DNA of 24,007 bases from an uncultured Bacteroidota bacterium (GTDB lineage: Bacteria; Bacteroidota; Bacteroidia; UKL13-3): assembly GCA_903888395.1 (NCBI GenBank), contig CAISTO010000152.1, positions 1-24,007 on the forward strand, in the 5' to 3' direction. This document shows, piece after piece, positions 1 through 7,197 of the stretch. The notes under the pieces are model-generated. The model saw only the letters and a program-made list of their open reading frames with translations. It did not search any database and had not been told where the DNA came from. Within the stretch, counting starts at the first letter, position 1. The number at the start of each line of letters is the position of its first letter. Made by a program: the position numbers and the translations under genes.

Positions 1-79
1 ATTACTTGATAGTAGTCAATAAATTATTTGAACAAAAAAGAAGGTTTTAAAAGAAAAAACAGAAAATAAATAACAAATA

Positions 80-110
80 TTGTTAATTAATTGTAAACAG
101 TATATGTTTA
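80..110 (+). promoter_or_regulatory. weak candidate promoter of the exbB operon
   Basis: The 165 bases before exbB contain no gene. A TTG at 80-82 is followed after 20 bases by TATGTTTA at 103-110, which matches the Bacteroidota -7 consensus TAnnTTTG except at the last base. A second possibility is the TTCGCA at 131-136, a motif also seen upstream of other genes here. The start codon at 166 is preceded by an A-rich tract rather than a Shine-Dalgarno sequence. Neither promoter candidate is strong. Confidence 0.25.
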
Positions 111-165
111 TTCAACTAAAATAATTTTATTCGCAACAAATTAACTAAAAAATAAATCAAAAAAA

Positions 166-993
166 ATGAATCAATCAGTAACAAAAAAAGAAGAAAGCAA
201 ATTAGGCGATATATTCGCATCACTTGCAATACCAACATTAGTAGTAGTGGGTATTTTATTATGGAAATTTGTATTAGGAAGCCCTAGTAATTTTGCCGAT
301 GGTGATGCACGTCATCATCCAATTAAAGAAGGTATTGGTTCTACTTTAGGATTAATTTATTTAGGTGGTTTTGTAGTACCAATTTTATTATCGTTGGTAT
401 TAATGAGTATTACTTTCTCAATCGAACGTTTTTTAACAATTGGAAAAGCATCAGGAAAAACATCTTCAGAATCTTTTGTACGTAAAGTTAAATCACATTT
501 ATCAGCTAACAATGTAGATGCTGCCATTAAAGAGTGTGACGTTCAGAAAGGTTCAGTAGCTAATGTTGTAAAATCGGCTTTAGTAAAATACAAAGAAATG
601 GAAGGCGAAAGCACCATGGAAAAAGACCAAAAAGTTTTAGCTATTCAAAAAGAAATTGAAGAGGCTACTTCATTAGAGTTACCAATGTTAGAAAAAAACT
701 TAGTGATTATTGCTACCATGGCATCAGTTTCTACGTTAGTTGCGTTATTAGGTACAGTATTAGGTATGATCAAGGCGTTCTCGGCATTAGGAAATGCTGG
801 TGCACCTGATTCTACAGCATTAGCAACAGGTATTTCTGAAGCACTAATTAATACAGCCTTAGGAATTGGTAATTCAGCAGTAGCCATTATCATGTATAAT
901 GTATTTACAACTAAAATTGATAAAATTACTTATACCATTGATGAAGCTGGTTTCACCATTGTTCAAAACTTTGCAGCAGCACACAAACGCTAG
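166..993 (+). CDS. exbB: ExbB/TolQ/MotA-family proton channel subunit
   Basis: Inner-membrane proton-channel subunit that, with ExbD, uses the proton gradient to energise TonB for nutrient uptake through outer-membrane receptors. The 275 residues contain an N-terminal hydrophobic segment (about 17-37), a second at 63-86 ending in the Glu-Arg pair 87-88, a long cytoplasmic loop, and the characteristic MotA/TolQ/ExbB pair of helices: 179-205, with the LLGTVLGMIKAF motif at 194-205, and about 222-248, with the GISEALINTALGIG motif. The extra N-terminal helix compared with the three-helix E. coli ExbB is usual in Bacteroidota homologues. It is the first gene of an operon with two exbD genes and tonB. 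The start is the first in-frame ATG after an A-rich leader. The family assignment is firm; which receptors it serves cannot be seen. Confidence 0.93.
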   Translation: MNQSVTKKEESKLGDIFASLAIPTLVVVGILLWKFVLGSPSNFADGDARHHPIKEGIGSTLGLIYLGGFVVPILLSLVLMSITFSIERFLTIGKASGKTSSESFVRKVKSHLSANNVDAAIKECDVQKGSVANVVKSALVKYKEMEGESTMEKDQKVLAIQKEIEEATSLELPMLEKNLVIIATMASVSTLVALLGTVLGMIKAFSALGNAGAPDSTALATGISEALINTALGIGNSAVAIIMYNVFTTKIDKITYTIDEAGFTIVQNFAAAHKR

Positions 994-1058
994 TTTTATT
1001 AGCAATTAATTGATTGCTTCATTAAATATTTTTAAATTTTTAAAATAAAACAAAACAA

Positions 1059-1655
1059 ATGGCTAAAGTAAAAGTACCTCGTAAAAGCACATCGGTTGAT
1101 ATGACCGCAATGACAGACGTTGCGTTCTTGTTGCTAACATTTTTTATGTTAGCTACACAATTCAAACCCGATGAACCAGTTCAGGTGATAACTCCAGCCT
1201 CTGTTGCCGAAATTCCACTTCCTGACGTTGATGTAATGCTTATTACCATCAGCAATGACAATAAAGTTTTCTTTGATTTACAAGGAGAACATTATAAAAA
1301 AACTTTACTTGAAAGAATGGGTGTTAAGTATAGTATTGTATTTACTGAAGATGAAAAAACGAAATTTTCTCAAATGAGTAGTTTTGGATTGCCAATAGCT
1401 CAGTTAAAACAATACATCAATTTAAGTCCGGATAAAAGAGGTAGTTTTCCTTCAGCAGGTATTCCATGCGATTCATTGCAAAATGAATTAGGTGATTGGG
1501 TTTGGCAAAGTCGTTTAACAAATAACAGCTTTAGGGTTGCTATTAAAGGCGATAGAGATGTAAGTTATCCTACAATAAAACAAGTAATTAATACACTTCA
1601 AGATAAAGATGTAAATAGATTTAATTTTATTACATCGATGGAAAGTGCTCAATAA
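1059..1655 (+). CDS. exbD: ExbD-family biopolymer transport protein (first copy)
   Basis: Single-span partner of ExbB in the TonB energising complex. A short basic cytoplasmic N-terminus leads into one membrane helix at about 16-34. Asp20 lies in the motif MTDVAFLLLTFFML, corresponding to the proton-carrying aspartate of the ExbD/TolR family. The remainder, from about residue 36, is periplasmic. At 198 residues it is clearly longer than the roughly 140 of classical ExbD; the extra material is a middle insertion of the periplasmic domain (about 85-150), while the C-terminal part ending near the TIKQVINTLQ segment looks like the normal family end. It lies 65 bases after exbB and 21 bases before a second, divergent exbD, so the complex may use an ExbD heterodimer (inference). 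Confidence 0.9.
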   Translation: MAKVKVPRKSTSVDMTAMTDVAFLLLTFFMLATQFKPDEPVQVITPASVAEIPLPDVDVMLITISNDNKVFFDLQGEHYKKTLLERMGVKYSIVFTEDEKTKFSQMSSFGLPIAQLKQYINLSPDKRGSFPSAGIPCDSLQNELGDWVWQSRLTNNSFRVAIKGDRDVSYPTIKQVINTLQDKDVNRFNFITSMESAQ

Positions 1656-1676
1656 TTTAAAGAAAGGAATTAAAAA

Positions 1677-2333
1677 ATGGCAGAAATAGAAGGTGGCGGA
1701 GGTGGTAAGAAAAAAGGAGGTAAACCACATGGTAAAAAACTTTCAACGCGTGTAGATTTTACACCCATGGTTGATTTAGGTTTTTTGTTGATTACCTTTT
1801 TTATGTTAACTACTTCGTTGAATAAACCGAAAACAATGGAATTGAACATGCCTGTTAAAGAAAAACCAGATGATATAACAGCTGTAAAAGTATCTCAAAC
1901 TGTAACAGTTCTTTTAACAGGTAATAATCAAGTAATGTATTATTTTAGCGATCCAGTAACATTAGACCCGATGACTCCACAAATTACCGATTTTAGTGCT
2001 GGTGGAATCAGACCAATGTTATTACGCGAAAATAAAAAACGTGTACCTAATATTGACTCTATTCAAGTTTATAAAGACTTGTATAAAGTAAGTAGAATGA
2101 CTGAAATAGATATGAAGGCTAATATAGCTAGATTAAAAGCTGATGTAGAAGGTTTAATAGTAATTATAAAAGCTGATGAAAATGCTAAATTTAGCAATAT
2201 CGTTGATATATTAGACGAAATGTTAATTTGTAATATTGGACGTTATGCAATAGTAGATATTTCAGATCCTGAAATTGAATTAATCAAAAGTTCAGCAGCA
2301 TCATTAAAAACAGCTGGAACAGTAAATAATTAA
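1677..2333 (+). CDS. exbD: ExbD-family biopolymer transport protein (second copy)
   Basis: Second ExbD paralogue of the operon, 218 residues. The N-terminus is unusual: a Gly-rich run (residues 6-10) followed by Lys/Gly/His residues up to about 21, all predicted cytoplasmic. The single membrane helix (about 30-47) contains Asp33 in the motif PMVDLGFLLITFFML, the conserved proton-pathway aspartate. The periplasmic part contains an insertion relative to short ExbD proteins and ends with the family's typical region around 170-205 (IKADENAKFSNIVDILDEM). The gene ends 4 bases before tonB, indicating co-transcription and probable translational coupling. Paired exbD genes upstream of tonB are common in Bacteroidota. 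Individual substrate specificity cannot be inferred. Confidence 0.9.
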   Translation: MAEIEGGGGGKKKGGKPHGKKLSTRVDFTPMVDLGFLLITFFMLTTSLNKPKTMELNMPVKEKPDDITAVKVSQTVTVLLTGNNQVMYYFSDPVTLDPMTPQITDFSAGGIRPMLLRENKKRVPNIDSIQVYKDLYKVSRMTEIDMKANIARLKADVEGLIVIIKADENAKFSNIVDILDEMLICNIGRYAIVDISDPEIELIKSSAASLKTAGTVNN

Positions 2334-2337
2334 ACAC

Positions 2338-3129
2338 ATGGCAAATACAAGTATATTTGATAATAATTGGGTTAATTTGGTCTTTGAAGGCCGAAACCAA
2401 CAATATGGTGCCTTTGTGTTGCGTAAAAAAAGTAGCAACTATACTATCAAAGGAATCGTTTTTTCTATCATAGGTTTTTCCTTGGCAATTGCAGCTCCAG
2501 TAATTATTAATTACATAAAGCAACAAATACCAAAAGAGAACATTGTGGTAGAAGCAGAGGTAACTAAATTAGACGCACCTCCTCCCTTGGATGAAAGCAC
2601 ACCACCACCACCACCTCCTCCTCCGCCACCTCCGGTAAAGAGTACTATTAAATTTACTCCACCAGAGATAAAAAAAGATGAAGATGTAACAGAGCCACCT
2701 CCAACTCAGGTAGAGTTAGAAAAAGTGGATGCAGGTGCACAAACCGTAGTTGGTGATCCTGATGCTAAAGACGTTTTATTAGAAGAGCCAGGAAATGGTG
2801 ACGGTGAAATTTTATTAGAAGCAGAAATTAATCCTGAATTTCCAGGTGGAGAAGAAAAAATGTATGAATATTTATTAGCAGCAGTTGATTATCCACCAAT
2901 GGCAAAAGAAAATAATATTGAAGGTAGAGTAGTGCTTCGTTTTGCTGTGATGGCTGACGGTAGAATTGACAATTTTCAAGTATTAAACAAACCTGCATTA
3001 GGTTGGGGTTGCGAAGCAGCAGTAGAAAAAGCAGTAAAAGGAATGCCAAAATGGAGTCCTGGACGCCAAGCTGGTAGAGCAGTTCCTGTTTATTTCACTT
3101 TGCCTTTTGTATTTAAATTAGACCAATAA
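2338..3129 (+). CDS. tonB: TonB-family energy transducer
   Basis: Periplasm-spanning protein that transfers energy from ExbB-ExbD to TonB-dependent outer-membrane receptors. The 263 residues show a cytoplasmic N-terminus with the Bacteroidota-typical FEGRNQQYGAFVLRK segment (16-30), one membrane anchor (about 38-60), a proline-rich linker containing eleven consecutive prolines (89-99), an acidic spacer, and a C-terminal TonB domain (about 168-262). The latter has the conserved YPPMAKENNIEGRVVLRF pattern (185-202) and a hydrophobic C-terminal strand. It starts 4 bases after the second exbD stop and is followed by a strong terminator, so it closes the operon. The family call is very secure. Confidence 0.95.
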   Translation: MANTSIFDNNWVNLVFEGRNQQYGAFVLRKKSSNYTIKGIVFSIIGFSLAIAAPVIINYIKQQIPKENIVVEAEVTKLDAPPPLDESTPPPPPPPPPPPVKSTIKFTPPEIKKDEDVTEPPPTQVELEKVDAGAQTVVGDPDAKDVLLEEPGNGDGEILLEAEINPEFPGGEEKMYEYLLAAVDYPPMAKENNIEGRVVLRFAVMADGRIDNFQVLNKPALGWGCEAAVEKAVKGMPKWSPGRQAGRAVPVYFTLPFVFKLDQ

Positions 3130-3149
3130 TTTATATAAAACTATATTGG

Positions 3150-3191
3150 ATAAGCTTGTAAAACAATTAGTTTTACAAGCTTATTTTATTT
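3150..3191 (+). terminator. intrinsic terminator after tonB
   Basis: A perfect 15-bp inverted repeat (3150-3164 with 3170-3184) has a 5-base loop (aatta) and is followed by a T-rich tract (ttttatt). It lies 20 bases after the tonB stop codon and marks the end of the exbB-exbD-exbD-tonB operon, although the next small gene begins only about a dozen bases later. Confidence 0.85.
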
Positions 3192-3202
3192 AAAAACTAC
3201 TG

Positions 3203-3427
3203 ATGAGTTTAGAAGAAATAAGAGAGAAAAGGGAAAACAAAGTTGGAAATATTGTGAAATATTTTGGGGCAATTATGGGTTTGTTTTACTTAGTTTTGGG
3301 AATAAGTATTTTGTTAAATAAAGTACCATTATTAGTGAACGAAATAGTAAAATATACGCTTGGTACAGCCATGGTTTTATATGGAATATTCAGATTGTTT
3401 AGGATATTAAAGAGCAATGAGCAATAG
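3203..3427 (+). CDS. small two-helix membrane protein, function unknown
   Basis: A 74-residue protein with a charged N-terminus (MSLEEIREKRENK), two predicted membrane helices (about 17-38 and 48-68) and a short basic C-terminus. Small proteins of this kind occur next to TonB-cluster genes in Bacteroidota, but I do not recognise a named family. It begins just after the tonB terminator, so it depends either on read-through or on a promoter I could not identify. The regular amphipathic and hydrophobic layout and a codon use like that of its neighbours favour a real gene. Overlapping minus-strand frames across the same bases look like shadows. Confidence 0.65.
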   Translation: MSLEEIREKRENKVGNIVKYFGAIMGLFYLVLGISILLNKVPLLVNEIVKYTLGTAMVLYGIFRLFRILKSNEQ

Positions 3428-3435
3428 TCAATAGG

Positions 3436-3453
3436 CTCCCGATGCATCGGGAG
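3436..3453. repeat. 18-bp perfect palindrome
   Basis: CTCCCGATGCATCGGGAG is its own reverse complement and is much more GC-rich than the surrounding DNA. It has no T-tract, so it is not a simple terminator. It sits in a spacer that also holds a dispersed-type repeat (3475-3497) and a tandem repeat (3519-3542), and looks like part of a repeat-derived spacer. Confidence 0.7.
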
Positions 3454-3474
3454 GCAATATGCAATTAGTAGAAT

Positions 3475-3497
3475 GTCATCCTTAGCTTGTCGAAGGA
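3475..3497 (+). repeat. dispersed intergenic repeat fragment (gtcatcct...cgaagga type)
   Basis: The 23 bases resemble the short, stem-forming dispersed repeat containing gtcatcctgagcttgtcg that I know from intergenic regions of many Bacteroidota genomes, with one base different here. No second copy is present in this window, so the assignment rests on recognition rather than on local repetition. Confidence 0.5.
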
Positions 3498-3518
3498 AGC
3501 AATAGGCAATTAGCAATT

Positions 3519-3542
3519 CAATAAATCAATAAATCAATAAAT
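3519..3542 (+). repeat. octamer tandem repeat, three units of caataaat
   Basis: Three exact copies of CAATAAAT in direct succession, followed by degenerate copies (caacaatt, caaccaat) up to the start codon of the histidine kinase at 3567. It occupies the kinase's leader region, where slippage could change the spacing upstream of the start (inference only). No Shine-Dalgarno sequence is visible. Confidence 0.75.
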
Positions 3543-3566
3543 CAACAATTCAACCAATCAACCATA

Positions 3567-4613
3567 ATGATTCGTAACCCAAAACCTATACATATAGCTT
3601 TATTAGTTTCAGGAATTTTAGCTTTAGCAATTGCTTTGGTTTTGTATTTTGTATTAGAATCAGAAATTATAAATGTAATTATTATTTTTACGCTTACTGC
3701 CGGCCTTTCATTTTTCTTGTTTTTTTATACACTTGAGTTTTTTATTTACCGGAAAATAAAACTCATTTATAAAACTATTCATAGTTTAAAAACTCAAAAA
3801 TATGATGCAGTTATAGAAAATTTTAGTTGGGAAAAAGATCCCATTTTTGAAATGAGTAAAGAAGTAATTAATTGGGCGCGCGACAAGAAAATGGAAATTG
3901 ACCAACTTAAAAAAGTAGCAGATTTTAGGAAAGAATTTTTGGGCAATGTAAGTCACGAGTTAAAAACGCCCATTTTTAGTATTCAAGGATATTTGCATAC
4001 CTTACTTGATGGGGCAATTTACGATGAAGAAGTAAATACAAAATTTTTGAAAAAAGCAGCTAAAAGCACTGATAGATTAAGTGATTTAGTAGCTGATTTA
4101 TTAGAAATATCGAGTTTGGAAAGTGGCGAATTACAAATGAATTTAGATAGATTTGATATAAATTCATTGACAAAAGATGTGTATGAACAATTTGAAATAA
4201 AAGCCAAGGAAAAAAACATTGAATTATTAATAAAAGAAGGTTGCAATAAACCATTTTTTGTAATTGCCGATAAATTCAGAATTAGAACTGTATTAGTAAA
4301 TTTAGTGAGTAATTCAATTAAATATGGTAAAGAACATGGTGTAACCTCGGCTTCCTATTATGTAATGGGTGATAATATTTTAATTGAAATTGCTGATACT
4401 GGCGATGGTATCAGTCAAGAGTTTTTACCGAGAATTTTCGAAAGATTTTATAGAGTAGATAAAAGCCGTTCGCGTAGCAATGAAGCCGGTGGAACTGGTT
4501 TAGGATTAGCCATTGTAAAACATATTATTGAAGCTCATCTTCAAACTGTAAATGTTAGAAGTACCATTGGAAAAGGAACTACTTTTGGCTTTACATTAAA
4601 AGCTATTCAGTAA
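3567..4613 (+). CDS. membrane-bound sensor histidine kinase (PhoR-like)
   Basis: Two-component sensor kinase of 348 residues. Two membrane helices (about 9-30 and 37-60) are separated by only a few residues, so there is no periplasmic sensor domain. A short linker (61-115) follows, then a HisKA domain with phospho-accepting His130 in GNVSHELKTP. The HATPase domain has the N box (NLVSNSIKYG, 245-254), the G1 box (DTGDGIS, 277-283), the F box (FERFYRVDKS, 291-300) and the G2 box (GGTGLGLAIVKH, 308-319). All catalytic motifs are intact. The kinase domains resemble PhoR/WalK kinases, which normally sit beside an OmpR-type regulator, but none is visible on either side. The signal is unknown; it may sense the membrane itself or be controlled by a partner protein (inference). 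Confidence 0.92.
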   Translation: MIRNPKPIHIALLVSGILALAIALVLYFVLESEIINVIIIFTLTAGLSFFLFFYTLEFFIYRKIKLIYKTIHSLKTQKYDAVIENFSWEKDPIFEMSKEVINWARDKKMEIDQLKKVADFRKEFLGNVSHELKTPIFSIQGYLHTLLDGAIYDEEVNTKFLKKAAKSTDRLSDLVADLLEISSLESGELQMNLDRFDINSLTKDVYEQFEIKAKEKNIELLIKEGCNKPFFVIADKFRIRTVLVNLVSNSIKYGKEHGVTSASYYVMGDNILIEIADTGDGISQEFLPRIFERFYRVDKSRSRSNEAGGTGLGLAIVKHIIEAHLQTVNVRSTIGKGTTFGFTLKAIQ

Positions 4614-4672
4614 AAAATACTAACACTTTATTCATACTTTGATTTTTGTGATTTTTTAAAACAAAAATGAAT

Positions 4673-4680
4673 TATACTTG
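4673..4680 (+). promoter_or_regulatory. candidate -7 element very close to the DUF3467 start
   Basis: TATACTTG matches the Bacteroidota -7 consensus TAnnTTTG at seven of eight positions and ends 5 bases before the ATG at 4686. If functional, the transcript would be almost leaderless. There is no well-spaced TTG (the nearest is 24 bases upstream at 4646-4648), so this is tentative. Confidence 0.25.
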
Positions 4681-4685
4681 CAAGT

Positions 4686-5006
4686 ATGAGTAACGAAGTA
4701 CCTAACGATCCAAATCAAATAAATATTGAATTAAGCGAAGAAATGGCTGAGGGCATTTACGCTAATTTAGCAATTATTACACACAGCAATAGCGAGTTTG
4801 TATTAGATTTTATTAGAATTATGCCTGGTGTTCCAAAGGCTAAAGTAAAATCAAGAATTGTGTTAACACCCGAACACGCTAAGCGTTTACTTCTTGCTTT
4901 AACTGATAATATTAGAAAATATGAAGATCAAGTTGGTGAAATAAATTTACCAGACATGATGCCTCCATTTCCAATGAATTTTGGTGGAACTACCGGACAG
5001 GCTTAA
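4686..5006 (+). CDS. DUF3467 domain-containing protein
   Basis: A 106-residue cytoplasmic protein, almost all of it a DUF3467 domain. Visible features of the family are the N-terminal strand (NQINIELSEEMAEGIYANLA, about 10-29), the HSNSEFVLDFIRIMPG segment (about 33-48), a basic VKSRIVLTPEHAKRLL motif (about 54-69) and a helix ending in NIRKYE. The C-terminus is Pro/Met-rich and looks disordered. The biochemical role of the family is not established. It stands between the histidine kinase (72 bases upstream) and the nuclease (86 bases downstream), with no obvious functional link. The start follows a short A/T-rich leader. Confidence 0.85.
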   Translation: MSNEVPNDPNQINIELSEEMAEGIYANLAIITHSNSEFVLDFIRIMPGVPKAKVKSRIVLTPEHAKRLLLALTDNIRKYEDQVGEINLPDMMPPFPMNFGGTTGQA

Positions 5007-5092
5007 ACGAGATTTTTGAATAAAATACATCAGCTAAATTCAAAATTTAGGACAAATATTAGCAGCAAATTTATGGGACAACATTTTACACA

Positions 5093-6241
5093 ATGAAAAA
5101 AATATTACTATCAATAGTTGTACTTTTTGTTTTTCAAAATTTAGTTTTTGCGCAGCAAGAAATAAAAACCAATGATGGTAAAATTGTTGTGTTATTCAAT
5201 GATGGAACTTGGAATTATGCAGATAGTATTCCTTTGTATTCCATTAAAGTTGCTAATATTCTCCAATTAGAACTTCCCAAAACGAATGCTAAGGATAAAG
5301 TAATCAATCATGCTGGATATTCATTGTTGTATAATGAAAGCCATGAGCAAGCTAGTTGGGTAGCTTATGAACTTACCAAAGATGAAACCAATAAAATGTA
5401 TGATAGGACCAATAAATTCATCGTTGATCGAAGTGTTAAAACGGGAAGTGCAACAGATAAAGATTATGAAAGTTCGGGTTATGATAGGGGTCATTTAGCA
5501 CCTGCATCTGACATGGGTTGGTCTGAAATTACAATGGCGGAATCATTTTATTACAGTAATATGAGTCCTCAGGATCCAAGTTTTAACAGAGGAATTTGGA
5601 AAAAATTAGAGGAATTAGTTCGCACTTGGGCTATTGAAAACAATAGTTTATACATTGCTACAGGACCTATTTTATCTAATAATCTTCAAACCATTGGTCC
5701 TAATAAAGTATCTGTTCCCAATTATTATTACAAAGTAATTTTAGATTACAGCGAACCAAGTATCAAAGGAATTGGTTTTATACTTCCTAATATTGGTTCA
5801 AAAGAAGAACTTCAAAATTTTGCTGTTTCAATTGATAGTGTTGAATCTTTGACAGGAATTGACTTTTTTCCTTTGTTGGAAGACGGACAAGAAACATTGA
5901 TTGAAAAGTCACTTTGCGTAAGTTGTTGGTCTTGGAAAAACAGCAAAATAAAGCATGAAAAGAATGAAAACAAAGCAGCTGAATCGGTTCAATGTAATGG
6001 CATAACAAAAGCTGGTAATAGGTGTAAAAACAAAACACTAAACATAAGTGGATTCTGCTTTCATCACGAAACTCAAAGCAGCAGTGATTACAATAAAAAT
6101 GAACAACGTAATGTAAATGAAAACATCCGTGAATCATATAAAAGTAGTTCCTCATCAGTGCAATGTTCAGGAACAACCAAGGCAGGAAATAGGTGCAAAA
6201 GAATGACAACAAGTTCAAGTGGTAGGTGTTACCAACATTAA
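5093..6241 (+). CDS. secreted DNA/RNA non-specific endonuclease with two C-terminal Cys/His motifs
   Basis: Exported nuclease of the NUC1/EndoG beta-beta-alpha-metal family, 382 residues. A signal peptide (1 to about 20, ending VFAQ) precedes a short strand-rich segment (NDGKIVVLFNDGTWNYA, about 27-43) of a type common at the start of exported Bacteroidota proteins. The nuclease domain runs from about 60 to 270. It carries the catalytic DRGH motif at 131-134 (His134 is the general base) and Asn165 in FNRGIWKKLEE as the likely magnesium ligand. After a linker, the C-terminus holds two copies of a Cys/His motif with identical spacing: Cys301, Cys311, Cys322 then His324/325, and Cys358, Cys368, Cys379 then His382. 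Each copy includes TKAGNRCK, recalling the DUF5763-type tail. These probably bind zinc (inference). The substrate could be extracellular DNA used for nutrients or in competition. Confidence 0.88.
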   Translation: MKKILLSIVVLFVFQNLVFAQQEIKTNDGKIVVLFNDGTWNYADSIPLYSIKVANILQLELPKTNAKDKVINHAGYSLLYNESHEQASWVAYELTKDETNKMYDRTNKFIVDRSVKTGSATDKDYESSGYDRGHLAPASDMGWSEITMAESFYYSNMSPQDPSFNRGIWKKLEELVRTWAIENNSLYIATGPILSNNLQTIGPNKVSVPNYYYKVILDYSEPSIKGIGFILPNIGSKEELQNFAVSIDSVESLTGIDFFPLLEDGQETLIEKSLCVSCWSWKNSKIKHEKNENKAAESVQCNGITKAGNRCKNKTLNISGFCFHHETQSSSDYNKNEQRNVNENIRESYKSSSSSVQCSGTTKAGNRCKRMTTSSSGRCYQH

Positions 6242-6324
6242 AAATAATATTAACAAATTAGTTAGTTAGTGAACTCATAAAAAATAAAAAGCAAATAAAG
6301 TAAAACACAATTAAATGAAAATAT

Positions 6325-6867
6325 ATGGATATAAAATCTACTCCAATTGAAGGTTTATTAATTATAGAACCACAGGTGTTTACTGATCCTCGCGGATATT
6401 TTTACGAAAGTTACAACAAAGAAAAGTTTGTTGCTGCTGGCATCAATATTGAATTTGTGCAAGATAATCAAAGTCTTTCCCAGAAAGGAATTGTTAGGGG
6501 TTTACATTTTCAAGCTCCACCCTTTGATCAAGGGAAATTGGTAAGAGTTATTCAAGGAGCAGTTTTGGATGTGGCGGTTGACATTCGCAAAAATTCGCCA
6601 ACTTACGGACAAAATTTTTCTATTGAATTATCAGCACAAAACAGAACAATGTTCTACATTCCACCAGGATTTGCGCATGGTTTTGAAACACTAGATGATA
6701 ATACGATATTTTTATATAAATGTACCGATGTTTATAACAAACAGAGTGAAGGTGGCTTGCTTTGGAACGATCCAGAATTAGGAATTAAATGGCAATCATC
6801 TAATCCTTTAATCAGTGAAAAAGATAAAATTTTACCATTGTTTAAAGATTTAGTGAGCCCTTTTTAA
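6325..6867 (+). CDS. rfbC: dTDP-4-dehydrorhamnose 3,5-epimerase
   Basis: Cupin-fold epimerase of dTDP-L-rhamnose synthesis, converting dTDP-4-dehydro-6-deoxyglucose to the L-rhamno epimer. The 180-residue length is typical. Diagnostic features are DPRGYFYESYN (21-31), the GIVRGLHFQ motif with catalytic His61, Lys71, the GAVLDVAVDIRKNSPTYG block (78-95), PPGFAHGFETL (113-123) and the tyrosines near 131-137 used in proton transfer. The other rhamnose genes (rfbA, rfbB, rfbD) are not in the window, so this copy is separated from its pathway. It precedes a glycosyltransferase group by only a lipoprotein gene, which may or may not be functionally meaningful. An upstream out-of-frame ATG at 6315 was not used because its frame closes at once. 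Confidence 0.94.
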   Translation: MDIKSTPIEGLLIIEPQVFTDPRGYFYESYNKEKFVAAGINIEFVQDNQSLSQKGIVRGLHFQAPPFDQGKLVRVIQGAVLDVAVDIRKNSPTYGQNFSIELSAQNRTMFYIPPGFAHGFETLDDNTIFLYKCTDVYNKQSEGGLLWNDPELGIKWQSSNPLISEKDKILPLFKDLVSPF

Positions 6868-6929
6868 ATTAAATTATTGGGTAATTTTTGCTTTTAAATA
6901 AAACTAAATGCTAATTACTCAGAAATATT

Positions 6930-6959
6930 TTGATAAAAACACTTTTTTACCTTTATTTG
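6930..6959 (+). promoter_or_regulatory. candidate Bacteroidota promoter before the small lipoprotein
   Basis: TTG at 6930-6932 is followed after exactly 19 bases by TTTATTTG at 6952-6959, seven of eight matches to TAnnTTTG. The spacing equals that of the two best promoters in the window (before queA and before the 45-codon gene). It lies 21 bases before the lipoprotein ATG and could drive the following glycosyltransferase genes as well. Confidence 0.45.
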
Positions 6960-6980
6960 ACTACTAAATAAATTTCCAAA

Positions 6981-7175
6981 ATGCGTAAAATAATTATAAC
7001 ATTATCAGTGTTTGCATTGATTGCTAGTTGCACGAACGATGCTCCTTTAAACAAAGTTGAGGAACAAACAGTTGATAGTTTAGTAAATAATGAACAAGCA
7101 GCTAGCGACTCTTTAATGAAGGCTATTCAAGCTGAAATTGGAAGTGATACAACCTTAGAAGAAAATCAAGATTAA
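6981..7175 (+). CDS. small lipoprotein, function unknown
   Basis: A 64-residue protein with a lipoprotein signal: Arg2-Lys3, a hydrophobic stretch (4-14) and the lipobox IASC with Cys17. The mature part, about 47 residues, is short, acidic and rich in Asn, Glu and Ser, with no recognisable domain and no long hydrophobic segment. It probably is a membrane-anchored disordered peptide. It begins 21 bases after a promoter match and ends 22 bases before the glycosyltransferase gene, so it may be the first gene of that operon. A similarly small acidic lipoprotein is found at 21042-21272; the two show no clear sequence similarity beyond the signal. Confidence 0.7.
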   Translation: MRKIIITLSVFALIASCTNDAPLNKVEEQTVDSLVNNEQAASDSLMKAIQAEIGSDTTLEENQD

Positions 7176-7197
7176 ATATAAAGGCCATTTCACCAAA

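Noticed and set aside
3436..3453. The 18-bp palindrome as a terminator or operator
   Set aside because: There is no T-run on either side and no gene boundary that needs it; a repeat-derived spacer explains it better.
5787..6218. 143-codon minus-strand frame inside the nuclease gene
   Set aside because: It is an open frame produced by the codon use of the nuclease; the protein is Cys/His/Phe-rich with no sensible fold, and the + strand gene is firmly supported.
6001..6241. The Cys-rich end of the nuclease as a separate small gene or toxin
   Set aside because: It is in frame with the nuclease domain without stop or start signals, and the motif is known as a C-terminal module.
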